Part shown: positions 32,456 through 42,529 of the stretch, in pieces
Layout: each line of letters begins with the position of its first letter
Position numbering within the stretch: the first letter of the stretch is position 1
Source of the DNA: Gemmatimonadota bacterium
GTDB lineage: Bacteria > Gemmatimonadota > Gemmatimonadetes > Longimicrobiales > Gaopeijiaceae
Direction of reading: 5' to 3'
Assembly: GCA_027623325.1 (NCBI GenBank)
Contig: JAQBXY010000021.1
Span: 1 to 61,380, forward strand
Length of the DNA: 61,380 bases
Program-made: the position numbers and the translations under genes
The notes under the pieces: generated by a model
Seen by the model: the letters and a program-made list of their open reading frames with translations, nothing else
The model's database searches: none
What the model was told of the DNA's origin: nothing

Positions 32456-33380
32456 CCGGAACGACCCTCGCGATCGCCGCTCGCCCCTGTCCATACTGCT
32501 CAGCCGACAGTGCATGGTAGCCTGTCGAAGGAACGAGTAGGCTGGCGCTGTCGAGCAGATAGTCGACGTAGGCCCGTACTTCCGGCCGCGCGAGAGCCGC
32601 GTGACTCACATAGACGAATAGCGGGCGCGCCAACGGAGCGTAGGAGCCGTCTTCGATTGTCGTGTCTGAAGGCTCGACACACCCCGCTCCACCATCGATG
32701 GCAAGAACCTTCAGCCGGCCGGCGTTCTCGGCGTAGTACGCGTACCCGAAGTAGCCGAGTGCGTACGTATCCCCCGCGACCCCTTGGACGAGAATGTTGT
32801 CGTCCTCACTGGCCTGGAAGTCGGGTCGACTGACCCCACTCTCACCGTTGATGACCTCAGTGAAGTAGTCGAACGTCCCGGAATCGGTCCCGGGTCCATA
32901 CAGTCGAATCTCCTCGGCGGGCCACGTGGGACGGACGTCTCGCCAGGTGCGGACCGTGGTGCCCGGCGACCAGATGCGCCTCAGTTCAGCGACCGTGAGA
33001 CAGGTGGCGAACGAATTGGCGGGATTGACGACGATTGACAGCCCGTCCCACGCCACGGCCAGTTCGGTATACGCGACCCCTGCCGAGCGGCATGCGTCGG
33101 CCTCGGACTCCTTGATGGGGCGCGACGCGTTCGCAATCTCGATCTCTCCTGCGCAGAAACGCTTGAAGCCGCCGCCCGTCCCGGAAACGCCGACCGTCAC
33201 ACGAACGTTCGGGTTGCTCAGCTGGAACTCTTCGGCGACCGCCTCGGCGATCGGAAAGACCGTGCTCGACCCATCGATTCGTACGGCGCCAGCCGGGGTC
33301 ATTCCGCCGCTATCTTGGCCTCCACAGGCCGCGATCAGGGCCGTCGCGAACACCGCCTGCATCCTGGTCCAGCGTTTCAT
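32445..33380 (-). CDS. pstS: Phosphate-binding protein PstS
   Basis: A 311-residue periplasmic lipoprotein with lipobox I-A-A-C-G-G. The mature domain has [11 protein letters not shown], whose Ser-Ser-Thr binds phosphate, and [12 protein letters not shown], the second phosphate loop, followed by the S-R-P-I segment. It is shorter than E. coli PstS but normal for the PstS/PhoX-type lipoproteins. The gene is preceded by three heptamers in Pho-box spacing and is first in pstSCAB-phoU. Confidence 0.93.
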   Translation of the reverse strand: MKRWTRMQAVFATALIAACGGQDSGGMTPAGAVRIDGSSTVFPIAEAVAEEFQLSNPNVRVTVGVSGTGGGFKRFCAGEIEIANASRPIKESEADACRSAGVAYTELAVAWDGLSIVVNPANSFATCLTVAELRRIWSPGTTVRTWRDVRPTWPAEEIRLYGPGTDSGTFDYFTEVINGESGVSRPDFQASEDDNILVQGVAGDTYALGYFGYAYYAENAGRLKVLAIDGGAGCVEPSDTTIEDGSYAPLARPLFVYVSHAALARPEVRAYVDYLLDSASLLVPSTGYHALSAEQYGQGRAAIARVVPGGS

Positions 33381-33447
33381 GAGAATCACTCTCTGTCGAA
33401 GTGTCGTTTCGTTGTCTCAACGCTAGAGTCAGCCCTGTTCGAAAACG

Positions 33448-33476
33448 GTCACTAGCTGGTCACAACTACGTAACAG
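33448..33476 (-). promoter_or_regulatory. Pho box upstream of pstS
   Basis: Three direct heptamers on the minus strand, CTGTTAC (33476-33470), TTGTGAC (33465-33459) and TAGTGAC (33454-33448), separated by 4 bases each, so they repeat every 11 bp like the E. coli PHO box. They lie 68-96 bases before the pstS ATG and directly after the phoR stop. PhoB binding is inferred from arrangement and context. Confidence 0.8.
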
Positions 33477-33481
33477 CTGGC

Positions 33482-35233
33482 TCACTTCGTCCCTTTGAGC
33501 GGGAGCGTGAACCGAATCGTCGTCCCTTTTCCCCACTCGCTCTCGGCTTCGATCTCTCCGCCCATCGCTCCAATAAAGTGCTTCACAATAGCCAGCCCCA
33601 GCCCCGTACCACCGAAGTCACGCGCCCTCGAAGAATCTGCCCGGTAGAATCTCTCGAAGATGCGTGGGAGCGACCGAGCGGGGATCCCTTCCCCATCGTC
33701 GGTGACGGAGATGTGGGCCACGCGTCCGGCGTCATCCGAGTCCACGATCACAGCGACATGCCCATGTGAGTCGGTGTGTCGGACCGCGTTCTCGAACAGG
33801 TTACTGAAGACCTGAAGCAAGCCGTCACGGTCCGCCACGACGTCGGCGTCCCCATTGAGCGTGAACGTCCGAGACGCGTCGACCCGTGCAGAAATCAAGT
33901 CCCACGACTCCCACACCACGTCCGAGACAGAGAGCGCATCGGGACTCGCGACCCATCCACCCGAGTCGAGCCGAGACAGGTCCAACAGGTCGTCCACGAG
34001 TCGCTGGAGCCGCAACGTGTTGTTTCGAATGGACTCCATGAACTTGCGGCGCGTGGGCTCCGGCGGATCGGTCTCTACCAGCGTCTCCGCGTATCCACGT
34101 ATCGAGGTTAGCGGCGTCTTGAGTTCGTGGGACGCGTTCGCGACGAAGTCCCGACGGACCTGTTCGAGGCGACGCAGATGTGTGACGTCGAGCAAAGTCG
34201 TCACGGCACCTCCGTGATCGAGCGCCCGGGACGCGAGCAGAAAATGGCGCGCGCCCATGTCGATCTCCTTCGCTTGCGTTGACTCGGTGACCGACCGTTC
34301 CAATGCGTTACGAAGACTCGCGTGCCGAATCAGCGAGCCGAGGGGAGCGAAGACCGGGGCGTCCCCGAGATCGAGGAGCGCGCGGGCGGCACGATTCGTT
34401 CTCACGACTTCTCCGTTCTCGTTGAGCGCGATGACGCCCTCGGCCATGCAGTCGATGAGCGCCTGCATTTCATCGCGCTCGCGACGCAGGTCGGAGAGGC
34501 GCTCCTGCAACTCATCGGCGAGTCGGTTGAAGGCGACCGCCAAGTCTCGCAGTTCAACAACGCGACTACGCGGCACCCGACTGGTGAAGTCACCCTTCGC
34601 GAGGCGGCCAGCCCGGTCGGCGAGATCGACGAGCGGCCTCGTAAACGCTCGACTGAGCCCGTACGCGGCCATCATCGCCACGAACATCGCGAACAACCCA
34701 CTCAGGGCGACGGTCCTTCGGAAATCTCCGAGGGCTCGATCGATATCCGTCTGGGGTGCCGCGATACGGAGGATGACCGGCACGTCTGCCAGTCGGCTCT
34801 GACGGGCTCCGTACAGGAACGACTCCCCGACCGTCGTACTCGAACGCCGAGCAAAGCTCGGAGACCGACCGGCGAGGGCGGCCTGGACCTCCGGCCGTTC
34901 CCGATGGTTCTCGACCGCTCCCAGGCGGTCGGTTTGCACATGAGAGTCACCGAGCACCGTCCCGCTCAGCGCGATAAGGGTGACCCGGTACTCGAGACGG
35001 GCAGCGATCAGGCGCGCGAGTGAATCCGGATCCGTCGCAGCGGAAGAAGTGACGAGCGCATCCGCCAGAGCGAGTTGGCGCTCCAACTCGTGTTCGAACG
35101 TGGCGTCGAGTTGCCGGCGCAGACCCGAATTCACCGACAGAATGATCAACAAGACCAACCCACCGACGATTGTCAGCACTCCCGCGAACAGCGTGTGATG
35201 AATGCGGAGTCCCGGCAGTGCGGTCGAAGGCAT
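33482..35233 (-). CDS. phoR: Phosphate-regulon sensor histidine kinase
   Basis: A 583-residue sensor. Helix 1 is at about 13-34, followed by a periplasmic domain of about 145 residues, a second helix about 177-197, then HAMP (about 198-250) and PAS (about 255-350). The HisKA box is S-H369-E-L-K-T-P, and the ATPase has N-L-F-E-N-A-V-R-H, D-D-G-E-G-I-P and F-G-G-T-G-L-G-L. The long periplasmic domain is unlike the short E. coli PhoR and typical of PhoR/PnpS of other phyla. It is coded 9 bases after phoB. Confidence 0.9.
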   Translation of the reverse strand: MPSTALPGLRIHHTLFAGVLTIVGGLVLLIILSVNSGLRRQLDATFEHELERQLALADALVTSSAATDPDSLARLIAARLEYRVTLIALSGTVLGDSHVQTDRLGAVENHRERPEVQAALAGRSPSFARRSSTTVGESFLYGARQSRLADVPVILRIAAPQTDIDRALGDFRRTVALSGLFAMFVAMMAAYGLSRAFTRPLVDLADRAGRLAKGDFTSRVPRSRVVELRDLAVAFNRLADELQERLSDLRRERDEMQALIDCMAEGVIALNENGEVVRTNRAARALLDLGDAPVFAPLGSLIRHASLRNALERSVTESTQAKEIDMGARHFLLASRALDHGGAVTTLLDVTHLRRLEQVRRDFVANASHELKTPLTSIRGYAETLVETDPPEPTRRKFMESIRNNTLRLQRLVDDLLDLSRLDSGGWVASPDALSVSDVVWESWDLISARVDASRTFTLNGDADVVADRDGLLQVFSNLFENAVRHTDSHGHVAVIVDSDDAGRVAHISVTDDGEGIPARSLPRIFERFYRADSSRARDFGGTGLGLAIVKHFIGAMGGEIEAESEWGKGTTIRFTLPLKGTK

Positions 35234-35242
35234 CGCGAACGG

Positions 35243-35980
35243 TTACTCGATCCCTTCGGGGACCTTGAGGCGGTAACCGAAGCCCCTCACCGTCTGTATC
35301 CAGCGTCCGCCCACGCCCAGCTTCGCCCGAAGCCGGCGCACATGCATGTCCACCGTGCGGGTGTGAAGTCGATCGGAGACCCCTGGCTCCACCGCCCAGG
35401 CCTTCTCGAGCAACTGCCTACGACTCTGCGTCCGCCCTGGGCGTTCGATAAGGGCTCGGAGTAGACGAAACTCCGTCGGCGTCAGGTCGAGCTCCACCCC
35501 ATTGAGCTCGGCTCGATGCGCCCCGATGTCGACCCGGATCGGGCCTGCCCGGAACACCCGGCCACCCGGCGACGATTCCGTTCCGTGCATCCTGCGTAGG
35601 ATGGCATGGGCTCGAAGAACGAGTTCGCGCGGACTAAAGGGTTTCGTGAGATAGTCGTCGGCCCCCAACTGGAGACCTTCGATCCGATCTTCTTGCTCGC
35701 GCCTGGCGGTCAGGACCAGGACCGGAACCTTCGCGGTCGACGGTTCCGACCGGATCCGGAGCAAGACCTCGTCTCCGCTCAGCCCCGGTAGCATCCGATC
35801 GAGCACAACGAGATGAGGCAGTTCGCGATCGATCGCGGCGAGGGCATCCGGTCCGCTGCCAACGGTCTCTACCCGAAAGCCCTCGCGGGTAAGCTGATAA
35901 GCGATGAGGGCAGCGATGTCGGGCTCGTCCTCCACGACGAGAACACGGGGCACCAACGGGAGTGTCGACTCGGAGGTCAT
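35243..35980 (-). CDS. phoB: Phosphate-regulon response regulator
   Basis: A 245-residue OmpR-family regulator. The receiver has acidic E17-D18, phosphoacceptor D61 and K113. The C-terminal winged helix includes L-T-P-T-E-F-R-L-L-R-A-L-I and R-T-V-D-M-H-V-R-R-L-R-A-K-L, close to PhoB. The start at 35980 lies 7 bases after the LeuA-like stop, so all three genes look co-transcribed. It presumably binds the 11-bp repeats before pstS and the TonB receptor gene. Confidence 0.92.
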   Translation of the reverse strand: MTSESTLPLVPRVLVVEDEPDIAALIAYQLTREGFRVETVGSGPDALAAIDRELPHLVVLDRMLPGLSGDEVLLRIRSEPSTAKVPVLVLTARREQEDRIEGLQLGADDYLTKPFSPRELVLRAHAILRRMHGTESSPGGRVFRAGPIRVDIGAHRAELNGVELDLTPTEFRLLRALIERPGRTQSRRQLLEKAWAVEPGVSDRLHTRTVDMHVRRLRAKLGVGGRWIQTVRGFGYRLKVPEGIE

Positions 35981-35987
35981 ACAGACG

Positions 35988-37220
35988 TCAGCCGGTGCGG
36001 CAAAGCGCCTCCAATTCACCCACGGTCAGCGTATGATCGGCCTGCTTGGCGGCCTTGAAGATGCGCGCGCAGAGATCGTCGTCGTCCGGATCGTGTCCAT
36101 GTTCACGCAGCCAGTACTTCACATTGGACAGCCCGGACATCGGTCCGATTTCGATGATCTGGCGTCTCCCGACCATGGAGGCAGGAATCCCCGAATAGAT
36201 CCGGTCGGCGAGCCAGTTGTCGCCCTTCGCATGAGCCTTCACGATCGCCGCTGCGTGTACACCGGTGCCCGTACGGAAGGCGTCGCTCCCGAAGATCGGA
36301 TAGGAATGTACCAGCGGTATCTGGCACCCATCGGCGGCTAGTTGGCAGTACTCAGGCAACACCGTCAGATCCGCGTCGTGGACGCCGAGGAGCTTCAGGT
36401 TCACCAGTAGTAGATCCATCTCCGTGTTCCCCGAACGCTCTCCAATGCCAAGGGCGGTCCCATGGATGCGCGTCGCACCAGACTCGATCGCGGCGATCGC
36501 ATTGGCGAGCCCGAAGCCCCGGTCCCGATGCCCGTGCCAATCCACGCCCACGTCTTCACCGGATGGCCGTACGATTTCTTCCACGACGAAGCGCACCAGC
36601 GCTCGCGTGCCGTCCGGCGTCGCATGCCCCACGGTATCGGAGATACATATCCTCCGCGCTCCCCATTCGATCGCTCGACCATAGAGCGCCTTCAAGACCT
36701 CCGGTTGGGCCCGCGTGGAATCCTCCGTGACCATCATCACGGGAAGCCCCTCGGCAACCGCGAAACGTACGGCCTCCTCCGACACCCGAAGCATCTTCGA
36801 GAGGGTCCAGTCTTCCGCATACTGGCGAATCGGGGAACTGCCGATGAACGTGCACGCCTCGATGGGAATGCCGACCGCCTGACTGATCTCCGCGATCGGG
36901 CGCACATCAGCCACCACAGTTCGGGCAGCACAGTTGGCCGCGATCTTCAGTTTGGAGTCGACAATCTCACGGGCCAGCGCCGTGACGGCAGCCACGGCGC
37001 GCGGACCCGCTCCGGGAAGTCCGATGTCCGCTGTGTGGATGCCCAACCGATCCATCAGGTGGAGCAGGCTGATCTTGTCCTCGATGGAGGGATCCACGAC
37101 GGTCGGATTCTGCAGACCGTCGCGCAACGTCTCGTCGTCGAGCTGGATCTCCCCGACGGCAGACCAGTCGAAGGTCTGGCCGGTAGCATTCCAGTCGTGT
37201 ATGAGCGCCTTCTCGTCCAT
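35988..37220 (-). CDS. LeuA-family (HMGL-like) acyltransferase, specificity unknown
   Basis: A 410-residue TIM-barrel enzyme of the isopropylmalate/citramalate/homocitrate synthase family. The N-terminal D-E-T-L-R-D-G-L-Q binds metal and substrate, and H-G-H-R-D-R-G-F-G-L-A-N carries the metal-binding His pair. G-I-G-E-R-S-G-N-T follows. The C-terminal regulatory LeuA dimer domain of true LeuA is missing, as in HMG-CoA lyases and homocitrate synthases. It leads into phoBR on the same strand. Link to phosphate response is positional only. Confidence 0.8.
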   Translation of the reverse strand: MDEKALIHDWNATGQTFDWSAVGEIQLDDETLRDGLQNPTVVDPSIEDKISLLHLMDRLGIHTADIGLPGAGPRAVAAVTALAREIVDSKLKIAANCAARTVVADVRPIAEISQAVGIPIEACTFIGSSPIRQYAEDWTLSKMLRVSEEAVRFAVAEGLPVMMVTEDSTRAQPEVLKALYGRAIEWGARRICISDTVGHATPDGTRALVRFVVEEIVRPSGEDVGVDWHGHRDRGFGLANAIAAIESGATRIHGTALGIGERSGNTEMDLLLVNLKLLGVHDADLTVLPEYCQLAADGCQIPLVHSYPIFGSDAFRTGTGVHAAAIVKAHAKGDNWLADRIYSGIPASMVGRRQIIEIGPMSGLSNVKYWLREHGHDPDDDDLCARIFKAAKQADHTLTVGELEALCRTG

Positions 37221-37289
37221 GCTCCCCGCTTTCGCATCGGATGCTCTTGAACCTGTAGGCGATAAAGATAGGCCGCTCGACTGGCCTGG

Positions 37290-37916
37290 TCATGGTCGGG
37301 CCTCGCGCCGGTACCGCCGCGGCTCCGCGTCGTAGTAGCGAAAGACCTTGAATCCGTCACCGCGCTCGAGGACGTCCTTGAAGACCTGGACCTCCCACTC
37401 CTCCAGAGTGTCGCCTGTCACGAAAACGACCCAGCAGTCCGTCCTCACTGCGAACGAGACAAACCGCTCGGTCTCACCACGGCACTGCACTTCCCGAAAC
37501 GCGAGCGCGCGGTCGGCGAACCGGGGGATGATCCGGACCAGGCCCTTCCGGTTCCTGTTCTCGATGTTCGACCAGGCATAGTCCATCGGGAAGTTGACCT
37601 CGGGTGCTGACGCCGGGAGCTCCGGCCAGACCACGTCGTTGTGTTCGTGTTCCGACAACCTGTAACCCTCGAGGCGCGTTGTATCTGCCCGACTAAGGGA
37701 CGTCAGGACCTCCCGACCCAGAGCATCGAGCGACGGTGCCGATCCATCGAAACGCAGGCTCCCATCGTGGTACGAACCATCAGTGGGGCCATCAGTCGCG
37801 TCGGACGACCAGCCACACCCCGAGACCGCCATTGCCGCGAAAAGAATGATGGTAGCGAAGACACGTGCCGTCCCGGGGACCCGGGACGGGCGGATGTGGC
37901 GAAGGGCAGGGAGCAC
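37290..37916 (-). CDS. Putative lipoprotein
   Basis: A 208-residue protein from GTG 37916, with a signal peptide and lipobox A-V-S-G-C-G. The mature part has W-P-E-L-P-A-S-A-P and Y-A-W-S-N-I-E-N-R-N-R-K-G-L, then a Cys pair (C-R-G-E and C-W-V-V) that could form a disulphide. I do not recognise the family. It follows the beta-helix lipoprotein gene by 11 bases, so it probably belongs to the TonB-receptor operon and to the Pho regulon. Confidence 0.62.
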   Translation of the reverse strand: MLPALRHIRPSRVPGTARVFATIILFAAMAVSGCGWSSDATDGPTDGSYHDGSLRFDGSAPSLDALGREVLTSLSRADTTRLEGYRLSEHEHNDVVWPELPASAPEVNFPMDYAWSNIENRNRKGLVRIIPRFADRALAFREVQCRGETERFVSFAVRTDCWVVFVTGDTLEEWEVQVFKDVLERGDGFKVFRYYDAEPRRYRREARP

Positions 37917-37927
37917 CGGCACTCTCT

Positions 37928-39508
37928 TCAGTTCCTCACGAACGTGGTCCAACCCTCGAACCACTGCGCCGTGTCCATCGGGTCGACAGCCCCGATGTAG
38001 TTCACGGTGATGTCGAAGAAGCCGTCGTCCGGAGGCGTGGCGAAGCCGGCGAGCGCCGGTGACCCCGTGCCGGGCCTGAGGTCGGGAGCATCGCGGTTAA
38101 ATGCGTCGGCGAGCAGGGGGTCGGCCCCTGCTCCAATGACGTTGTTCCACGCGGGCAGGGACAGACTGTCCTGGAACGCGGCCCCACCCGCGTCATCCGC
38201 GGATTGCAGATCCTTGCTGTTCCGCGAGACAATCGAGTTCTGGATCGTATAGCGGCCCACCGACTCGATGTTGTCCACGTCGACGCCAGCGCCACCGAAG
38301 CCGATCACGATGGCGTTGAAGATGTCACCGCCGGTTCCCCGCCGCAGGCGGATACCATCTTTTGACTCGCCCGCGGTGCCACCCGCCCCGTCGAGGCCCT
38401 TACCGACTAGGGTGAGGTTGTAGATCGTCGGGTCGGTCAACGGCATCGCATTGAAGTCGTCTTCGTTGCCGTCCACCTCAAACCCGTTGTCCGCATCGTC
38501 GGGATCCTGTTGGGCGATCCAGAACTGGCCGCGCCCACTCCAGCCGGTGGAGTAGTCGAAGGAGTCGTCGGAAATCCCGGTCGCCACCGCATACTTCAGG
38601 TCGACCGTACCGCCGAACCACTCGAATCCGTCATCCGAACCGTAGTGGGTCTGGATGTGGTGGAGTTCGGTACCCGAACCAACGCCATTCAACGTCAGTG
38701 CGTTGAGCTCATTCCCGAAGCTTACTTCGAAGCCGGCGAACTCGATCCGCGTGTAGGTCATGACGCCACTGTCATCGTCCAGCACGCTGCCTCCGTACGG
38801 ACCCGAGGCGCCCTCCCCGACGCAGTCGCCCGCCGGGAAGTTGCAGACGGACCGTCCGTTGATGACCACACCGCCCCAGTCACCCCGCGCGCGTTGCCCG
38901 ACTGCGGCACCCGAGGTGAAGATGACAGGATTGGCCGCGGTCCCGTTCGAGAAGATCTTGCCGCCCTGCCGTACCATCACCGCCGAAGGTGAAACGCTCG
39001 TACTCCCCTTGAGCACCGTGCCGGCCGGGATGGTCAGTGACGCGCCATCGGCGATCGCCACGATCCCGGTGATGATGTAGGTCTCCGAGGCGTCGAGTGT
39101 CATCGGCCCTGTGATAGTTCCGCTCAGCACGGTCTCGTTCAGGTCGAGCGCCCCGGGAAGCGGATCGCTGGGCGTGGAGCTGCCCGCGCTGTTCTTCGCG
39201 ATCACGCGGTAGTTGTACGTCGACCCTACCATGGCCGTTGCGTCGGTGTACGTAGTAACCGTCTGGTCTGCTGCGATCGTGATGAACGTCGCAGCTCCGA
39301 CCGCCAGTTGGCGCTGCACGTCGTATGCGTCCGCCCCGGCAACTGCAGCCCAGGTTACCACCAGCGCCCCACCCTGCTCGGCAACGGACTGCACAACCGG
39401 CTGAACCGGCACCACCGGCCCCGGATCGACAGGTGAGTCCCCGCACGCGCCCATCGTAATGAGAAGACCCGCCAACACGGGGGTCCGGAATATTCTACGG
39501 AACATCAA
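37928..39508 (-). CDS. Fn3/beta-helix lipoprotein in the TonB-receptor operon
   Basis: A 526-residue lipoprotein (lipobox M-G-A-C-G-D). Residues about 35-118 are a fibronectin type III domain (V-T-W-A-A-V-A-G-A-D-A-Y-D-V-Q-R). From about 125 there is a right-handed beta-helix with repeated V-I-N-G, L-T-L-N-G-V and D-D-G-F-E-W-F-G-G-T-V-D-L-K-Y strands. Such proteins often sit beside TonB-dependent receptors as surface-exposed partners. It lies 106 bases downstream of the receptor gene, which has a Pho box in front. A role in phosphate-ester or polymer capture is a guess. Confidence 0.75.
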   Translation of the reverse strand: MMFRRIFRTPVLAGLLITMGACGDSPVDPGPVVPVQPVVQSVAEQGGALVVTWAAVAGADAYDVQRQLAVGAATFITIAADQTVTTYTDATAMVGSTYNYRVIAKNSAGSSTPSDPLPGALDLNETVLSGTITGPMTLDASETYIITGIVAIADGASLTIPAGTVLKGSTSVSPSAVMVRQGGKIFSNGTAANPVIFTSGAAVGQRARGDWGGVVINGRSVCNFPAGDCVGEGASGPYGGSVLDDDSGVMTYTRIEFAGFEVSFGNELNALTLNGVGSGTELHHIQTHYGSDDGFEWFGGTVDLKYAVATGISDDSFDYSTGWSGRGQFWIAQQDPDDADNGFEVDGNEDDFNAMPLTDPTIYNLTLVGKGLDGAGGTAGESKDGIRLRRGTGGDIFNAIVIGFGGAGVDVDNIESVGRYTIQNSIVSRNSKDLQSADDAGGAAFQDSLSLPAWNNVIGAGADPLLADAFNRDAPDLRPGTGSPALAGFATPPDDGFFDITVNYIGAVDPMDTAQWFEGWTTFVRN

Positions 39509-39614
39509 TCATTCTCCTGGAAATTCGTTGTGTTGCGAGACCGCGCGTTTCGCGGCCGCGTCGAACAGCCGCCTCCGGAGTCGGAGACGGTCCTGACCGG
39601 TGCGAGTCGCTCAC

Positions 39615-42431
39615 CTAGCGCCCCGCACCCCAGCTCACTCCCGCCGAGACGGTCCGACCGAGGTCGTACGACCGAAGCAGATCCTCGTTTTGCGTGAAAT
39701 TCACGACGTTGCCGAGGAGTCGTGACGCCGACAGCTTCGCCTTCCAGCCGCTGCGGACGGGCCACTCGACCACCATGTCGAGCTGGCTCCTCGCAGACTC
39801 GAAGACATCGGGCGTAGCCTGTCCGCCGACCGCGTCGATCCGCTGGCCGAATCGGTTGAACAGCAGAGTCGCCGTCGTGCCCGTGAGAGGTGCCCACGTC
39901 AACCCGGCGTTCAGGACGTAAGGCGACTGTCCCTGAAGCGCCCGCTCCCTGGAGATCACCGAGATCTCCGCGGGCCCCGTGCCGGGCAGATAGACCCGGG
40001 CCACGTCACCCGTCGTCACCGTCGACCGCACCAGTGTGACATTCGCGTTGAACGAAAGGGCATCGAGCGCGCTGGTGAGCCCTCCCAGGCCGCTGCGCAG
40101 CTCGAACTCGACCCCGTAGTTCTCCGCCGCGTCGGCGTTCACCCACGTCTTCAGTAGCTCCGAGCTGGGTAGCACAGACACCTCGATGGGCGCGTCGAAG
40201 CTCTTGTAAAACACGCTCGCGGCAAACACGGACCGAGGGCCACCGAACCATTCAAACCGAGCGTCGTAGTTGTCGATTCGCGTACGATCGAGACCTGGAT
40301 TCCCTATGACGAGGTATCCGCCCGCATAGTCCGCAAAGGAGAACGGCGCCAGTTCGCGCAGCTGGGCACGTGCGAGGGTCCGCGACGCACTCGCCCGAAG
40401 GTTGATCGCGTCGGTGAGCTCCACCGTCGCGTTGATGGCAGGAAGGATGTCCGTGGTCTCTAGGTTCGCGCCTTCCATCGGTGGAATGCCACCGATGTCC
40501 CACAGGTCCTTTGGGCTCACCGTTTGCAGAGATCGCTCCACACGTGCACCCCCGGAGAGCCTCAGGCCCAGGACATCCACGTCGAGCATGGCGTATCCTG
40601 CGTCGATCTGCTGCATGGCGTCGTAGTTGTCCGTCCGGAACGTCGCCTCTTCGATCTCGAAGCCATCCGGGCGAATGTACTGCTGATCGCCTCCAAAGAG
40701 TTCGTTCGGGCTCAGAGCCCGCACCTGTCCGTCGATCTGGCCGCCTGGCTGCGGGCGGAAGCGGAAGCGTCTCGTGTAGGCGTCCCTGTCTTTGCGATCG
40801 GTGCTCGCGCCGAGCTGGAGCGACGCGGCGGCACGGCCCAGATCGAACGGGACCTTGAGGGACGAGCCACCATTCCAGCCGCGATCCGTCATGTCCTGGT
40901 GGAAGATTGACCCACTCTGAATGAAGTCGTCCCAGAGCAGCACTCCGTCCGACTCCTGGTAGAGCGATTCCCTCGTGCTCGGCTCGTACCGGGACGCCGA
41001 AGTCAACGCTCCTCGCCATGCGAACGTCGCGTCACCGAGGAATCCGAGCTCGTGGCGTCCCTCGAGTTGACTGTTCACCAACGTTTGCTCGAGGAACTGA
41101 ATTCGCGAATTCCACTGATTCGTATTCGAGTCGAGGTTGAACCCGCTGAATACCCGCGACTGGTCGTTGGACAGGTGGTTGTAGATCGTCGCAAACTTCA
41201 GTTGATGTCGTGGTGAAGGCTGGTACGTGAGGTTGAGCAACCCTCCGATCGAGACCGCATGGTCGGCGATTTCGCCGCGATAGTCGACCTCGGGGTCGGA
41301 CCCACCCGAGGCCGCGAACACGCGTTCGATCATGTTGCTGCGCAAGCCCTGACTCGATGAGTAGTTCAGGGAGCCGATGTAGCCGAGGCGCTGATCGCCG
41401 AAGATGTCGGCATGGTCACCGATCGAGATACCGAGGCCGCCGTTGAGGGGAATCTTTCGGGGTGTCGGTGCCCACTCACCGGTGAAGGCCCGTCCGATGC
41501 CCTGGAGTGCCTCTCCGGAGAAGTTCGCGCGCGATACCTGAAGATTCGTCGGGATTCCGGCGGGTAGTCCCCGCGCTCCGTCGTCGAATCCCAGGAAATC
41601 CATACCGCCACCCACGTAGCCAATGCCGTCGCGTAGGCTCGCGTCGGAGCTCCACCCGCCCGACACGCTGACGTTCATGAGCCGATTCACGGGGAAGTCC
41701 CGCGTGCGAAGCTGGACGAGCCCGCCTGCATAGTCACCCGGATGCTCGGGCGAGTACGACTTAGAGATCACGATGCTTTCGAGCAGTCCACTCGGAATCA
41801 CATCAAGCGGGATCACTTTCTTGTCGGGCTCGGGTGAAGCGAGAGGCGCACCGTTCAGAGTCGTCGCGCTGTACCGCTCACCCAGTCCGCGGACATAGGC
41901 GTACTTTCCGTCCACCACCGAGAGTCCCGGCACCCGGCGCAAGGCGGACGCGGCGTCGCCGTCCGGCGTGCGAGCCATCTGTTCGGACCCGATCCCATCC
42001 TGTACGACCGCTGCCAGCTTTCGCTCCCTGATGAGTGCGGTGGTGGATCCTCCCTGTGCGGCCGAGGTGATGATGATCTCCTCCAGCATCACCGCCTGTG
42101 ACTCCATGGTGATGTCTAGGGTCGCCGTCCCGTTCGCGTCGACCGACACGTCCGTGATGGTCTTGGCTGCGTAGCCGATGAGTTGAACGGAGACCTCGTG
42201 GACGCCTACCGGAACGTTCCGAAGGACGTAACGTCCGTCGAGCGCCGTAAGGGCCCCGACAGAGCCGCCGACCGTGAACACTTGAACGCTCCCGAGAGGG
42301 GACCCGTTCAAACCATCGATGACGCGACCTACGATCCGGCCGGTCTCCTGGGCGTTGAGAAAGGCCGGTACGACCGTGAGAAAAGCGGCCATGGCGGCCA
42401 TGGTTCTTTGTCGTATTCTTCTCGTGTTCAT
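39615..42431 (-). CDS. TonB-dependent receptor, probably Pho-regulated
   Basis: A 938-residue outer-membrane receptor with signal peptide (to about L-N-A-Q), a carboxypeptidase-regulatory-like domain (about 30-110), a plug with P-G-L-S-V-V-D-G-K-Y-A-Y-V-R-G-L-G-E-R-Y (about 165-185), and a C-terminal barrel. Plug motifs include L-E-S-I-V-I-S-K-S and G-G-L-V-Q-L-R-T-R. It transports a ligand across the outer membrane with TonB energy. Its upstream region has the 11-bp repeats also seen before pstS, so the ligand is probably a phosphorus compound. Confidence 0.88.
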   Translation of the reverse strand: MNTRRIRQRTMAAMAAFLTVVPAFLNAQETGRIVGRVIDGLNGSPLGSVQVFTVGGSVGALTALDGRYVLRNVPVGVHEVSVQLIGYAAKTITDVSVDANGTATLDITMESQAVMLEEIIITSAAQGGSTTALIRERKLAAVVQDGIGSEQMARTPDGDAASALRRVPGLSVVDGKYAYVRGLGERYSATTLNGAPLASPEPDKKVIPLDVIPSGLLESIVISKSYSPEHPGDYAGGLVQLRTRDFPVNRLMNVSVSGGWSSDASLRDGIGYVGGGMDFLGFDDGARGLPAGIPTNLQVSRANFSGEALQGIGRAFTGEWAPTPRKIPLNGGLGISIGDHADIFGDQRLGYIGSLNYSSSQGLRSNMIERVFAASGGSDPEVDYRGEIADHAVSIGGLLNLTYQPSPRHQLKFATIYNHLSNDQSRVFSGFNLDSNTNQWNSRIQFLEQTLVNSQLEGRHELGFLGDATFAWRGALTSASRYEPSTRESLYQESDGVLLWDDFIQSGSIFHQDMTDRGWNGGSSLKVPFDLGRAAASLQLGASTDRKDRDAYTRRFRFRPQPGGQIDGQVRALSPNELFGGDQQYIRPDGFEIEEATFRTDNYDAMQQIDAGYAMLDVDVLGLRLSGGARVERSLQTVSPKDLWDIGGIPPMEGANLETTDILPAINATVELTDAINLRASASRTLARAQLRELAPFSFADYAGGYLVIGNPGLDRTRIDNYDARFEWFGGPRSVFAASVFYKSFDAPIEVSVLPSSELLKTWVNADAAENYGVEFELRSGLGGLTSALDALSFNANVTLVRSTVTTGDVARVYLPGTGPAEISVISRERALQGQSPYVLNAGLTWAPLTGTTATLLFNRFGQRIDAVGGQATPDVFESARSQLDMVVEWPVRSGWKAKLSASRLLGNVVNFTQNEDLLRSYDLGRTVSAGVSWGAGR

Positions 42432-42529
42432 TTCGTTTTCGTTCGCTCCCTGCTGTCTCTGAGCTTCGGTTCGATATGAGGAGAAGCCCCCGCTCCCGTT
42501 CCATCCTGATGGAACTCTATCGGGACGTC

